Source: Gudongella sp034004165
GTDB lineage: Bacteria; Bacillota; Clostridia; Tissierellales; Tissierellaceae
Assembly: GCA_034004165.1 (NCBI GenBank)
Contig: JAVEXI010000001.1
Span: 1-64,000, forward strand
Direction of reading: 5' to 3'
DNA: 64,000 nucleotides
The notes below the pieces were generated by a model. It made no database searches and was not told where the DNA came from. It saw nothing but the letters and a program-made list of their open reading frames with translations. The position numbers and the translations under genes were made by a program. Below are positions 32,896 through 40,828 of the stretch, in pieces; the first letter of the stretch is position 1, and each line of letters starts with the position of its first letter.

Positions 32896-33570
32896 ATGCT
32901 AAATGACAAAAGAATCAGAATCGTAATAGGTCATTACGGTAGTGGAAAAACAGAATTCAGCGTAAATTACGCTGTAAAACTCGCAAAAATGGGAAAAAGA
33001 GTTGGACTGGTTGACCTGGATGTCATCAACCCTTATTTTAGGTCGAGAGAGAAGACAGACATATTAAATGAAATGGGGATAAAAGTACTAGGAAGCAACC
33101 TTAAGGGCAATGCCCTTGATATTCCAGCTGTTTCAGGGGATGTTTTAGTGCCCATTCAGGATGCAAGCTACGAAGCGATATTTGACGTAGGCGGAGACCC
33201 AGCGGGTGCCAGGGCTCTGGGAGTATACCATGAGCTTTTAGAGAAAGACGGATACGATATGTTTTTTGTTCTCAATGCAAATAGACCTGAAACTCAGTCT
33301 GTTGAAAAGGCAATGGAATATATATACAAAATAGAAGCTACATCAAGAGCAAAAGTGACAGGCATAGTGAACAATACACACATGCTTAAATCGACAACCG
33401 CAGAGGATGTCATCAGGGGTTATGAGCTTGCTGTTAAGGTTTCCAAGGAATCAGGGATACCTCTTAAGTACAACACATGTCTGGAACATCTGGTGGATAC
33501 GCTGCCAGAACAAATTAGGGCCACTATCTTCCCAATTGAACTTTTCATGAGGGAAGAATGGATGATATAA
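32896..33570 (+). CDS. MinD/ParA-like P-loop NTPase in the oxidoreductase cluster
   Basis: 224-aa soluble NTPase. The N-terminus IRIVIGHYGSGKTEFSVN carries the Walker A motif; KMGKRVGLVDLDVINPYFRSRE resembles the switch region of the MinD/CobQ family, and FDVGGDPAGARALG a Walker B/switch II equivalent. It has no cysteine pair typical of Mrp/Nbp35 iron-sulfur carriers. It sits between buk and the ferredoxin subunit of the oxoacid oxidoreductase. An accessory role in maturation or regulation of that enzyme is inferred. Confidence 0.8.
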   Translation: MLNDKRIRIVIGHYGSGKTEFSVNYAVKLAKMGKRVGLVDLDVINPYFRSREKTDILNEMGIKVLGSNLKGNALDIPAVSGDVLVPIQDASYEAIFDVGGDPAGARALGVYHELLEKDGYDMFFVLNANRPETQSVEKAMEYIYKIEATSRAKVTGIVNNTHMLKSTTAEDVIRGYELAVKVSKESGIPLKYNTCLEHLVDTLPEQIRATIFPIELFMREEWMI

Positions 33571-33590
33571 AAAAGAGGAGGAAAAAAAGT

Positions 33591-33818
33591 ATGGCGAAGG
33601 TCAAAGGAAACGTTACGTTTGAAGAGGACCTATGCAAAGGATGCGGTCTTTGCGTATCCGTATGTCCTGTCAATATTATCACATTAGATACTGGCAGAAT
33701 GAATAGAAAGGGCTACTATCCCGCTGCAATTGCGGCAGAAGATATGGATAAGTGTATTGCATGTGTAAACTGCGGTATGGTTTGCCCAGATTTAGTTATT
33801 ACTGTAGAGAGATTGTAA
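33591..33818 (+). CDS. 2-Oxoacid:ferredoxin oxidoreductase, 4Fe-4S ferredoxin (delta) subunit
   Basis: 75-aa bacterial-type ferredoxin with two cluster motifs, CKGCGLCVSVCP and CIACVNCGMVCP, that passes electrons from the TPP enzyme to free ferredoxin. The ATG at 33591 follows GAGGAGG; an in-frame ATG at 33558 would overlap the preceding gene by 13 bases and add a lysine-rich leader, so it is less likely. First of four subunit genes (delta, alpha, beta, gamma). Confidence 0.9.
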   Translation: MAKVKGNVTFEEDLCKGCGLCVSVCPVNIITLDTGRMNRKGYYPAAIAAEDMDKCIACVNCGMVCPDLVITVERL

Positions 33819-33831
33819 AGGAGGGTTACAT

Positions 33832-34896
33832 ATGACTAAAGTTCTCATGAAAGGGAACGAAGCTGTTGGAGCTGCTGCAATCGCTGCAGGATGCAAGTAT
33901 TTCTTTGGATATCCAATAACTCCACAAAGTGAGGTTCCCGAGTATTTTGCAAGAGAGCTCCCCAAAATAGGCGGAGTATTTGTTCAAGCTGAATCAGAAG
34001 TTGCTGCAATTAATATGGTATATGGAGCTTCAGGTGCGGGTGCCAGAGTAATGACATCATCATCAAGCCCTGGTATAGCACTAAAGCAAGAGGGTATTTC
34101 ATACCTGGCTGGAGCAGAATTACCAGCAGTAATAGTAGACATGATGAGAGGCGGCCCTGGGCTTGGCTCAATTCAAGCTGCACAAGGGGATTATTTCTTA
34201 GCTACTAGAGGCGGTGGAAACGGAGACTACAGGCTAATTGTTTTGGCTCCTGCGAATGTACAGGAACTGGTTGACCTGATTATTGACGGATTTGACCTTG
34301 CAGACATTTACAGAACACCTGTAATGATACTTGGAGATGGTATGATTGGTCAGATGATGGAACCAGTAGAATTTACTGAAAGAACGCCAAGAGAGATTCC
34401 ACCAAAAGACTGGGCTACAGTTGGTACAGGTGGCAAAAGAAAGCCTAATATCATAAACTCAGTTTATCTTGCAGCTGAAGACCTTGAAGCTCACAACCAT
34501 GTGCTACAAGCAAAATATGCTAAGATAAGAGAAAATGAGAAGAGAGTAGAAACTTATAATATTGAAGATGCCGACATCGTAGTAACTGCTTATGGAACAA
34601 CTTCAAGAATTGTGAGGACTGCTATTGCAAAGATGGAAAAAGAGGGCATGAAGGTTGGATTTATCAGACCAATAAGCTTGTATCCATTCCCAAATGAAGC
34701 ATATGAGAGTATCAACCCATCATGTAAGGCTGTTCTTACTGTTGAAATGAGTGCTCACGGACAGATGATTGACGATGTAAGGCTTTCACTGAACGGTTCG
34801 ATGCCAACATATTTCTACGGAAGATCAGGTGGAATGGTACCAAGTCCCGATGAGATCATAAATGAAGTTAAGCAAATTCTTGGAGGTGAAAAATAA
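33832..34896 (+). CDS. 2-Oxoacid:ferredoxin oxidoreductase alpha subunit (KorA/VorB type)
   Basis: 354-aa subunit with the pyrimidine-binding domain of the TPP enzyme. It shows GNEAVGAAAIAAGCKYFFGYPITPQSE at the N-terminus, SSSSPGIALKQEGISYLAGAELP and GGPGLGSIQAAQGDY, the standard alpha-subunit signatures. The enzyme oxidatively decarboxylates a 2-oxoacid to acyl-CoA and reduces ferredoxin. Linkage to ptb and buk suggests a branched-chain or 2-oxobutyrate-like substrate; 2-oxoglutarate cannot be excluded. It shares one base with the beta gene. Confidence 0.9.
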   Translation: MTKVLMKGNEAVGAAAIAAGCKYFFGYPITPQSEVPEYFARELPKIGGVFVQAESEVAAINMVYGASGAGARVMTSSSSPGIALKQEGISYLAGAELPAVIVDMMRGGPGLGSIQAAQGDYFLATRGGGNGDYRLIVLAPANVQELVDLIIDGFDLADIYRTPVMILGDGMIGQMMEPVEFTERTPREIPPKDWATVGTGGKRKPNIINSVYLAAEDLEAHNHVLQAKYAKIRENEKRVETYNIEDADIVVTAYGTTSRIVRTAIAKMEKEGMKVGFIRPISLYPFPNEAYESINPSCKAVLTVEMSAHGQMIDDVRLSLNGSMPTYFYGRSGGMVPSPDEIINEVKQILGGEK

Positions 34897-35642
34897 TGGC
34901 TGTTGTTTTTGAAAAGACTAAAGGTTTGACAGATAAACCTTTCCATTATTGTCCCGGTTGTACACACGGCGTAATACACAGACTGGTAGGAGAAGCATTG
35001 GTAGAGCTTGGAGTATTGGAAAATGCCATTGGAGTAGCTCCTGTTGGTTGTGCCGTACTAGCTTATGATTATTTTAATTGCGATATGCATGAAGCAGCTC
35101 ATGGCCGTGCGCCAGCAGTTGCTACTGGAATTAAGAGAGTTCATCCAGACAATTTTGTGTTCACGTATCAAGGAGACGGAGACCTCGCAGCAATAGGTAC
35201 AGCAGAAATTGTTCAAGCTGCACATAGAGGCGAAAAGTTTTCTACAGTATTCGTAAACAATGCAATATATGGAATGACAGGTGGTCAAATGGCTCCTACT
35301 ACACTGGTAGGACAGAAAGCTACAACTGCTCCTTATGGAAGAGATGAATCAACCACAGGACAGCCAATAAAAATGTCAGAGCTACTTGCTACAATCAACG
35401 GCGCTGCATTTGTGGAAAGAGTTGCAGTAAATACTCCTGCAAATATAAGAAAAGCTAAAAGAGCTATACTTGAGTGCTTCAAAGTCCAACTTGAAGGAAA
35501 GGGCTTTGGAATAGTTGAGGTATTGTCAACATGCCCAACAAACTGGGGATTGACACCTAATGAATCAATGAAGTGGCTTGGAGACAACATGATACCATAT
35601 TTCCCGTTAGGTAACTTTAGAAAGCCAGAGGAGGTTGAATAG
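34896..35642 (+). CDS. 2-Oxoacid:ferredoxin oxidoreductase beta subunit (TPP binding)
   Basis: 248 aa with the TPP pyrophosphate site: HYCPGCTHGVIHRLVGEAL near the N-terminus and YQGDGDLAAIGTAEIVQAAHRG followed by FVNNAIYGMTGGQMAPTT. These are the hallmarks of KorB/VorA subunits. One-base overlap with the alpha gene and direct abutment with the gamma gene indicate a single translated unit. Confidence 0.92.
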   Translation: MAVVFEKTKGLTDKPFHYCPGCTHGVIHRLVGEALVELGVLENAIGVAPVGCAVLAYDYFNCDMHEAAHGRAPAVATGIKRVHPDNFVFTYQGDGDLAAIGTAEIVQAAHRGEKFSTVFVNNAIYGMTGGQMAPTTLVGQKATTAPYGRDESTTGQPIKMSELLATINGAAFVERVAVNTPANIRKAKRAILECFKVQLEGKGFGIVEVLSTCPTNWGLTPNESMKWLGDNMIPYFPLGNFRKPEEVE

Positions 35643-35644
35643 TG

Positions 35645-36196
35645 ATGAACGAAAAATTGATTATCGCTGGCTTTGGCGGACAGGGAGTCATGGCGATGGG
35701 ACAACTACTTACTTATTCAGGAATGATTGAAGATAAGAATGTATCCTGGTTGCCATCCTATGGTCCTGAGATGAGAGGCGGCACAGCAAACTGTAACGTT
35801 ACAATATCATCAGATGCAGTAGGTTCGCCTGTAGTTGTAGATTCGACAACTGTAATAGTTATGAATCTTCCTAGCTTAGACAAATTTGAATCCAGTGTTG
35901 AACCAGGTGGAAGATTGTTTATAAACTCATCTTTGATAAGTAAAAAATCAACTAGAGATGACATTGAAGTTTACTACATTCCTGCCAATGACATAGCTAA
36001 TGAACTTGGAAATACAAGAATAGCTAACATGGTAATGTTGGGAGCTTATCTTGGCGTAACTGATTTGGTAAAATTCGAATCAATTTACGAAGCGTTTGGG
36101 CAAGTATTTGGAGAGACAAAAGCACATTTACTGCCGATAAACAAAGAAGCTCTTGCCAGAGGAGCAGAACTTACAAGAGAAAAAGCAGAAGTATAA
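35645..36196 (+). CDS. 2-Oxoacid:ferredoxin oxidoreductase gamma subunit
   Basis: 183 aa, Rossmann-like gamma domain with IIAGFGGQGVMAMGQLLTYSG and PSYGPEMRGGTANCNVTIS, both conserved in KorC/VorC subunits that bind CoA. Start ATG at 35645 preferred; a GTG one codon earlier overlaps the beta stop. Last gene of the cluster, closed by a terminator. Confidence 0.92.
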   Translation: MNEKLIIAGFGGQGVMAMGQLLTYSGMIEDKNVSWLPSYGPEMRGGTANCNVTISSDAVGSPVVVDSTTVIVMNLPSLDKFESSVEPGGRLFINSSLISKKSTRDDIEVYYIPANDIANELGNTRIANMVMLGAYLGVTDLVKFESIYEAFGQVFGETKAHLLPINKEALARGAELTREKAEV

Positions 36197-36203
36197 AACA
36201 AAG

Positions 36204-36234
36204 AAAAGCCAGACTTTATCGTCTGGCTTTTTTC
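36204..36234 (+). terminator. Bidirectional terminator after the oxidoreductase cluster
   Basis: AAAAGCCAGAC/GTCTGGCTTTT, eleven base pairs around TTTATC, with T runs on both strands. It also serves the convergent NMO-like gene. Confidence 0.9.
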
Positions 36235-37283
36235 TATGAGAAAAGTTCTTCTATTAGCTGTTTTACTGAGATAATTTTATCGATTAGATAGCCTTTTTTC
36301 CCTATAAATATCAATCCATTGTCTGTATCACCTGTTACTGACCGAATTAAAGCATTAGTAATACAGTACTGAGTAGTTGCTGGATTACATGGTTCAAGAC
36401 AATTATAACATTTAGTAACTTTTTCTCTTTCGAGGGCGACACGCTTGACAAAATCGTTTAGAATAGCCTGACCTGGCATACCTACAGGACTTTTAACGTA
36501 TCCTATATCTTCTATACTTGAATCAACGTAAGCTTTTTTAAAACGAATATCAGCGTCACATTCGTCTGTGGCAACGAATCTGGTTCCCATTTGGACACCG
36601 TCGGCTCCTGCACTTAATGCCTCTTCAACATCAGAACGACTGAAAATTCCTCCAGCAGCTACGACTGGAATCTTTGTTGCCAAATCTGTTTCCATCGGTA
36701 CCAAAGCTTTTTTGACCTCTGCAATTAACTCAGGTATCCTTAGAAGATTTCCTGATTTTAATACATCCATAGGAAAACCAAGATGTCCTCCAGCAAGAGG
36801 ACCTTCTGCTATAATAAGATCAGGAACGTAATTATGTCTTTTTGACCACAACTTGGTAATTACCGCAGCTGCTTTACCTGAAGATACGATTGGTGCTGCT
36901 TTAGTCTTTGTTCCCTTGACTAAAGAAGGTAGATCGCTAGGCAAACCAGCTCCAGAAATTATCAAATCAATTCCCTCTTCAACTGCAGTTTTGACCATTT
37001 CTTTATAGTTTTCAATTGGAACCATTAGATTAACGGCAAGTATTCCATCTGGGCTCAGCTCTCGTGCTCTCCTTATTTCTTTTTGTAGTGCACGAATATT
37101 AGCCCCTTTGGGGTCTTTACCAAAATCAGGCTCCCTAAAGCCTATTTGAACTCCTGATATGGTACCAATGCCTCCGCAGTTAGCGACTGCTGATGCAAGT
37201 CCAGAAAGCGACACACCAACACCCATCCCTCCCTGAATCAGAGGTATACGGCTGGTCTTTTCGCCAATTATTAATTGTTTCAT
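36234..37283 (-). CDS. FMN-dependent nitronate monooxygenase-like protein
   Basis: 349-aa TIM-barrel flavoprotein of the 2-nitropropane dioxygenase/FabK superfamily. It begins IPLIQGGMGVGVSLSGLASAVANCGGIG and has the FMN phosphate region AAGGIFSRSDVEEALSAGADGVQMGTRF. A C-terminal extension holds cysteines in KCYNCLEPCNP and YCITNAL, unusual for FabK. It is translated downstream of fabZ on the minus strand, 20 bases apart, so a link to fatty acid metabolism is inferred; the substrate is unknown. AGGATG precedes the ATG. Confidence 0.82.
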   Translation of the reverse strand: MKQLIIGEKTSRIPLIQGGMGVGVSLSGLASAVANCGGIGTISGVQIGFREPDFGKDPKGANIRALQKEIRRARELSPDGILAVNLMVPIENYKEMVKTAVEEGIDLIISGAGLPSDLPSLVKGTKTKAAPIVSSGKAAAVITKLWSKRHNYVPDLIIAEGPLAGGHLGFPMDVLKSGNLLRIPELIAEVKKALVPMETDLATKIPVVAAGGIFSRSDVEEALSAGADGVQMGTRFVATDECDADIRFKKAYVDSSIEDIGYVKSPVGMPGQAILNDFVKRVALEREKVTKCYNCLEPCNPATTQYCITNALIRSVTGDTDNGLIFIGKKGYLIDKIISVKQLIEELFS

Positions 37284-37303
37284 ATAAAGTCATCCTCCAA
37301 CTA

Positions 37304-37741
37304 TTATTCAATTGCAAACAGGAATTCACCCTCTGCTGCAATTTCTTCTCCAACATAGGCTTTGCCCTGCCCAATTCCTATACCTGCTCTGACTTTGGTT
37401 ATTTCAACATCCATCCTAAGCACATCTCCGGGAACAATTTTTCTTTTGAACCTGAATTTGTTAATACCTGCAAAATACGCGGTCTTGCCTTTAAAATCTT
37501 CCTGCGAAAGTAAGATTACAGCACCAGCTTGGGCCATAGTTTCAACTAGGATTACTCCGGGCATAACAGGATTTCCTGGGAAGTGTCCAGTAAAATAGCT
37601 TTCATTTATAGTTACATTCTTGTAGCCAGTTCCCTTAAGACCTTCCTCTGACACTTCAACTTTGTCGATAAATATGAATGGGTTTCTGTGTGGTATTATT
37701 GAAAGAATTTCGTTTATTCCGTATACTTTTATTGTTTTCAC
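37304..37741 (-). CDS. fabZ: 3-Hydroxyacyl-ACP dehydratase FabZ
   Basis: Hot-dog-fold dehydratase of fatty acid elongation. The catalytic histidine is in TGHFPGNPVMPGV and the glutamate in LVETMAQAGA; the N-terminal EILSIIPHRNPFIFID is typical. The start is unusual: TTG (37750) has no ribosome binding site, GTG (37741) lies inside the strong AGGAGGTG, and the codon at the ideal distance from that site is ATA (37732), which would give a normal 142-aa FabZ. Coordinates are given from the GTG as the nearest canonical codon. Divergent from fabH. Confidence 0.9.
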   Translation of the reverse strand: MKTIKVYGINEILSIIPHRNPFIFIDKVEVSEEGLKGTGYKNVTINESYFTGHFPGNPVMPGVILVETMAQAGAVILLSQEDFKGKTAYFAGINKFRFKRKIVPGDVLRMDVEITKVRAGIGIGQGKAYVGEEIAAEGEFLFAIE

Positions 37742-37812
37742 CTCCTCCAATTATTAATGGCTTCTTAGAAAAACATTGCTAAATTTTTAAATATGATTTA
37801 TACTATTTCTAA

Positions 37813-37864
37813 GTTTGCAATCGCCTATAGACAATCTTAATTTAAATTGGAGCATTTTGCAAAC
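37813..37864. repeat. Inverted repeat in the fabZ/fabH divergent region
   Basis: GTTTGCAA (37813-37820) and TTGCAAAC (37857-37864) are perfect inverted copies 44 bases centre to centre, about four helical turns, in the 170-base region from which both fab transcripts must start. A pair of operator sites for a fatty acid regulator is possible. No FapR or FabT box was recognised. Confidence 0.4.
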
Positions 37865-37920
37865 AAATAATTGTCGGAGGTGTTTTTCAAGACACAACTG
37901 TATAATTAGGAGGTGTACAA

Positions 37921-38928
37921 TTGAAGAAAATATCGGTTGGAATAACCGGTCTGGGAAGCTATGTTCCCAGTATGGCGATGACTAACGAAGATATGTCAAA
38001 ACTGGTAGAGACCAGTGATGAATGGATTACTTCGAGAACCGGTATCAGGGAGAGAAGGATAGCTGATGAGAATACTGCAACATCAGACCTTGCTACAAAT
38101 GCTGCAGAAAATGCGCTTAAAGATGCAGGCATAAATGCCTCAGATATCGACCTGATAATCGTAGCCACTGCGACACCTGACCACATGTTCCCATCTACTG
38201 CAGCAATAGTGCAGAAGAATCTTGGGGCAGAAAAGGCAGCTGCATTTGATTTAAGTGTGGGATGTTCAGGATTTATTTACGCAGTTATGACAGGTTCAAA
38301 TTTTATTGCCACTGGAATGTACAAAAAAGTGCTGGTAATAGGCGCTGAAACATTGTCAAAGATAGTTGACTGGACTGACAGAAATACTTGTGTACTGTTT
38401 GGTGACGGAGCTGGAGCTTGTGTTTTGGAACCATGTGACGAAAGTTTTGGAATTCTTTCTTCAGAGCTTGGGTCAGATGGTCCCAATGGGGACGTTTTAA
38501 TACTACCTGCGGGTGGATCAAGAAATCCTGCTACGGCTGAAACAGTAAAAAATAATATGCATACTATAAAAATGGATGGCAAAGAAGTTTTCAAATTTGC
38601 TGTGCGTGTTATGGAAAAGTCATCCGTCAGAGTGCTGGAAGAGGCAGGACTCACACCGGAAGATATAGATTTTCTTATTCCACATCAGGCAAATATGAGA
38701 ATTATTGATGCTGCTATGAAAAAGCTGCAGCTGGACAAAGAAAAGACATATATAAACTTAGATAAGTACGGAAACATGTCCGCTGCTTCAGTTCCTGTTG
38801 CCCTTGATGAGGCCGTTAGAGAAAACAGGATAAAGAAGGGCGATATTGTTCTGCTTATTGCATTTGGCGCAGGGTTATCCTGGGCTTCTATTGTCATGCG
38901 CTGGAACAGGGGGGAGAAGTATGATTAG
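37921..38928 (+). CDS. fabH: 3-Oxoacyl-ACP synthase III FabH
   Basis: Starts fatty acid synthesis by condensing acyl-CoA with malonyl-ACP; in branched-chain formers it uses isobutyryl- or isovaleryl-CoA. The 335 aa begin at TTG behind AGGAGGTG. Active-site C115 is in LSVGCSGFIYA, the histidine in PHQANMRIIDA and the asparagine in YGNMSAASVP. Eight-base overlap with fabK. First gene of fabH-fabK-fabD-fabG-acpP-fabF. Confidence 0.96.
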   Translation: MKKISVGITGLGSYVPSMAMTNEDMSKLVETSDEWITSRTGIRERRIADENTATSDLATNAAENALKDAGINASDIDLIIVATATPDHMFPSTAAIVQKNLGAEKAAAFDLSVGCSGFIYAVMTGSNFIATGMYKKVLVIGAETLSKIVDWTDRNTCVLFGDGAGACVLEPCDESFGILSSELGSDGPNGDVLILPAGGSRNPATAETVKNNMHTIKMDGKEVFKFAVRVMEKSSVRVLEEAGLTPEDIDFLIPHQANMRIIDAAMKKLQLDKEKTYINLDKYGNMSAASVPVALDEAVRENRIKKGDIVLLIAFGAGLSWASIVMRWNRGEKYD

Positions 38929-39880
38929 TACGAGAATTACTGAGATTTTGGGAATCGAGTACCCAGTAATACAGGGAGGCATGGCTTGGGTTGCCACTCA
39001 TGAATTAGCATCCGCTGTATCTGAGGCTGGAGGGCTGGGAGTTATAGCTGCCGGAAATGCTCCAGGAGAATTTGTAAGAAATGAAATCAGAGAATTGAGA
39101 AAAAGAACAAGTAAGCCATTTGCTGTAAATATAATGCTACTATCGCCATTTGCTGATCAGGTTGCTGAAATTGTGTGTGAAGAGGGAGTGCCCATCGTTA
39201 CTACAGGTGCTGGGAACCCTGGAAAATATCTTGAAAAATTTAGACAGCACAATATTAAGGTAATTCCTGTTGTGCCATCTGTAGCTCTGGCTAAGAGAAT
39301 GGAGAAACAGGGGGTAGATGCCCTTATAGTAGAAGGCACAGAAGCTGGAGGGCATATCGGAGAACTGACCACAATGTCTCTCATTCCTCAGGTATGTGAT
39401 GCAGTAGAATTGCCAGTTATCGCAGCTGGAGGGATTGCAGATGGAAGAGGATTTGCAGCTGCTTTTGCACTAGGCGCAGAAGGGATACAGATGGGAACGC
39501 GATTTGTCTGCTCTACCGAAGCAAAAGTACATCCCAAATACAAAGAGATGCTGATAAATGCAGGCGATCGAGATGCTATAGTAACAGGAAGATCTACCGG
39601 ACATCCAGTCAGGGTTCTTAAGAATCGATTTACTCGAGATTTCCTTGAAATGGAGAAAAAAGGAGCAAGCAAAGAAGATTTAGAGAAATCGGGCGCTGGC
39701 AGATTAAGACTGGCTGTAGTCGATGGGGATATTGACAACGGCTCAGTAATGTCAGGACAGATTGCTGGCATGATAAATGACATCAAAAGCTGTGAAGAAA
39801 TAATTCACGGTATGACAGAAGAGGCTATAAATGTTTTAACAAGGCTGCAAAAGGTTGCTGGAGGTGTTGTAAATGGCTAA
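38921..39880 (+). CDS. fabK: Enoyl-ACP reductase FabK (FMN type)
   Basis: NADH- or NADPH-linked flavin enoyl-ACP reductase that completes each elongation round; it replaces FabI in this cluster. The 319 aa begin ISTRITEILGIEYPVIQGGMAWVATHELA and include VEGTEAGGHIGE and AAGGIADGRGFAAAFALGAEGIQMGTRFVCS. The ATG at 38921 sits within the fabH stop region and follows GGGGGGAGA. The longer frame upstream is an accident of overlap with fabH. Eight-base overlap with fabD. Confidence 0.95.
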   Translation: MISTRITEILGIEYPVIQGGMAWVATHELASAVSEAGGLGVIAAGNAPGEFVRNEIRELRKRTSKPFAVNIMLLSPFADQVAEIVCEEGVPIVTTGAGNPGKYLEKFRQHNIKVIPVVPSVALAKRMEKQGVDALIVEGTEAGGHIGELTTMSLIPQVCDAVELPVIAAGGIADGRGFAAAFALGAEGIQMGTRFVCSTEAKVHPKYKEMLINAGDRDAIVTGRSTGHPVRVLKNRFTRDFLEMEKKGASKEDLEKSGAGRLRLAVVDGDIDNGSVMSGQIAGMINDIKSCEEIIHGMTEEAINVLTRLQKVAGGVVNG

Positions 39881-40826
39881 GACCGCATTTCTGTTCCCAG
39901 GGCAGGGTGCTCAGCATATTGGCATGGGAAGAGACTTTTTTGAGCAGATAAGAGAATCAAAGGAGATATTCAAAGAAGCGGATGAAGCACTTCAGATGGA
40001 CCTTTCAGGGCTTATCTTTGAAGGTTCTGAAGAAGATTTGAAAAAGACTGAGAATACTCAGCCTGCTATTCTTACTGCCAGCATCGCAATGCTGAAGGCT
40101 TTGGAAAGAGATGGTATATACTGTGATTATACTGCTGGATTAAGCCTTGGTGAATACAGCTCTCTTGTGATGAGTAAAGCAATAAGGTTTGCAGATGCAC
40201 TGAAAATTGTTAGGGAAAGAGGCAGATTCATGCAAGAAGCTGTCCCTCAAGGAATTGGTGGAATGGCAGCAATTTTGGGTCTGGACAGGGCACATCTTCC
40301 TGCTATACTAGAAATGTCAAAGAGTTATGGCGTTGTTGAAGTAGCAAATTACAACAGCCCAGAGCAGATAGTAATTTCAGGTATGAAAGAAGGTCTTAAA
40401 ATAGCCTGTGATAAAGCAGTAGAATTAGGTGCAAAAAAAGCAGTTGAACTACCTGTAAGCGCACCATTTCACACTTCTTTATTGTCTTCTGCAGGAGTAA
40501 AACTAGAGGGCGAGCTAAGAAAGGTTGAACTGGGTGAGCTTAAAACAAAAGTCGTATCTAACGTTGATGGCAGAGTTGTCGAAACTAGTGACGAATTGGT
40601 ATCAAAGCTGGTAAATCAGGTTTCAAATTCTGTTTTGTGGCAGCAGTCTATAGAATTTATGATAAATGAAGGTGTAGATACATTTGTAGAGATAGGGCCT
40701 GGCAAATCACTTTCGGGTTTTGCTAAGAGAATAAGTAAAGCAATGGGCAAAGAAGTAAGAATTCTAAATGTATCTTCTGTTGAAAGCTATAAAGAAACTG
40801 TTGAAAAACTTACAAAGGGGGCGTAA
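39873..40826 (+). CDS. fabD: Malonyl-CoA:ACP acyltransferase FabD
   Basis: Loads malonyl groups from CoA onto ACP. The 317 aa start AKTAFLFPGQGAQHIGMG and hold the nucleophile motif GLSLGEYSSL, the arginine region ERGRFMQEA and the histidine in APFHTSLLSSA. GGAGGTG precedes the ATG, which overlaps the end of fabK. Two bases separate it from fabG. Confidence 0.96.
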   Translation: MAKTAFLFPGQGAQHIGMGRDFFEQIRESKEIFKEADEALQMDLSGLIFEGSEEDLKKTENTQPAILTASIAMLKALERDGIYCDYTAGLSLGEYSSLVMSKAIRFADALKIVRERGRFMQEAVPQGIGGMAAILGLDRAHLPAILEMSKSYGVVEVANYNSPEQIVISGMKEGLKIACDKAVELGAKKAVELPVSAPFHTSLLSSAGVKLEGELRKVELGELKTKVVSNVDGRVVETSDELVSKLVNQVSNSVLWQQSIEFMINEGVDTFVEIGPGKSLSGFAKRISKAMGKEVRILNVSSVESYKETVEKLTKGA

Positions 40827-40828
40827 GG

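Noticed and set aside
37901..37906. TATAAT just before fabH as a -10 element
   Set aside because: Transcription would begin at or within the ribosome binding site and no -35 lies at 16-18 bases.
37751..37920. FapR or FabT operator in the fab divergent region
   Set aside because: Neither the TTAGTACCTGATACTAA-like FapR box nor the TGANNNTCA-containing FabT box is present.
38846..38920. Longer N-terminus for FabK overlapping fabH by 83 bases
   Set aside because: The extra residues do not resemble FabK, and a strong ribosome binding site precedes the ATG at 38921.
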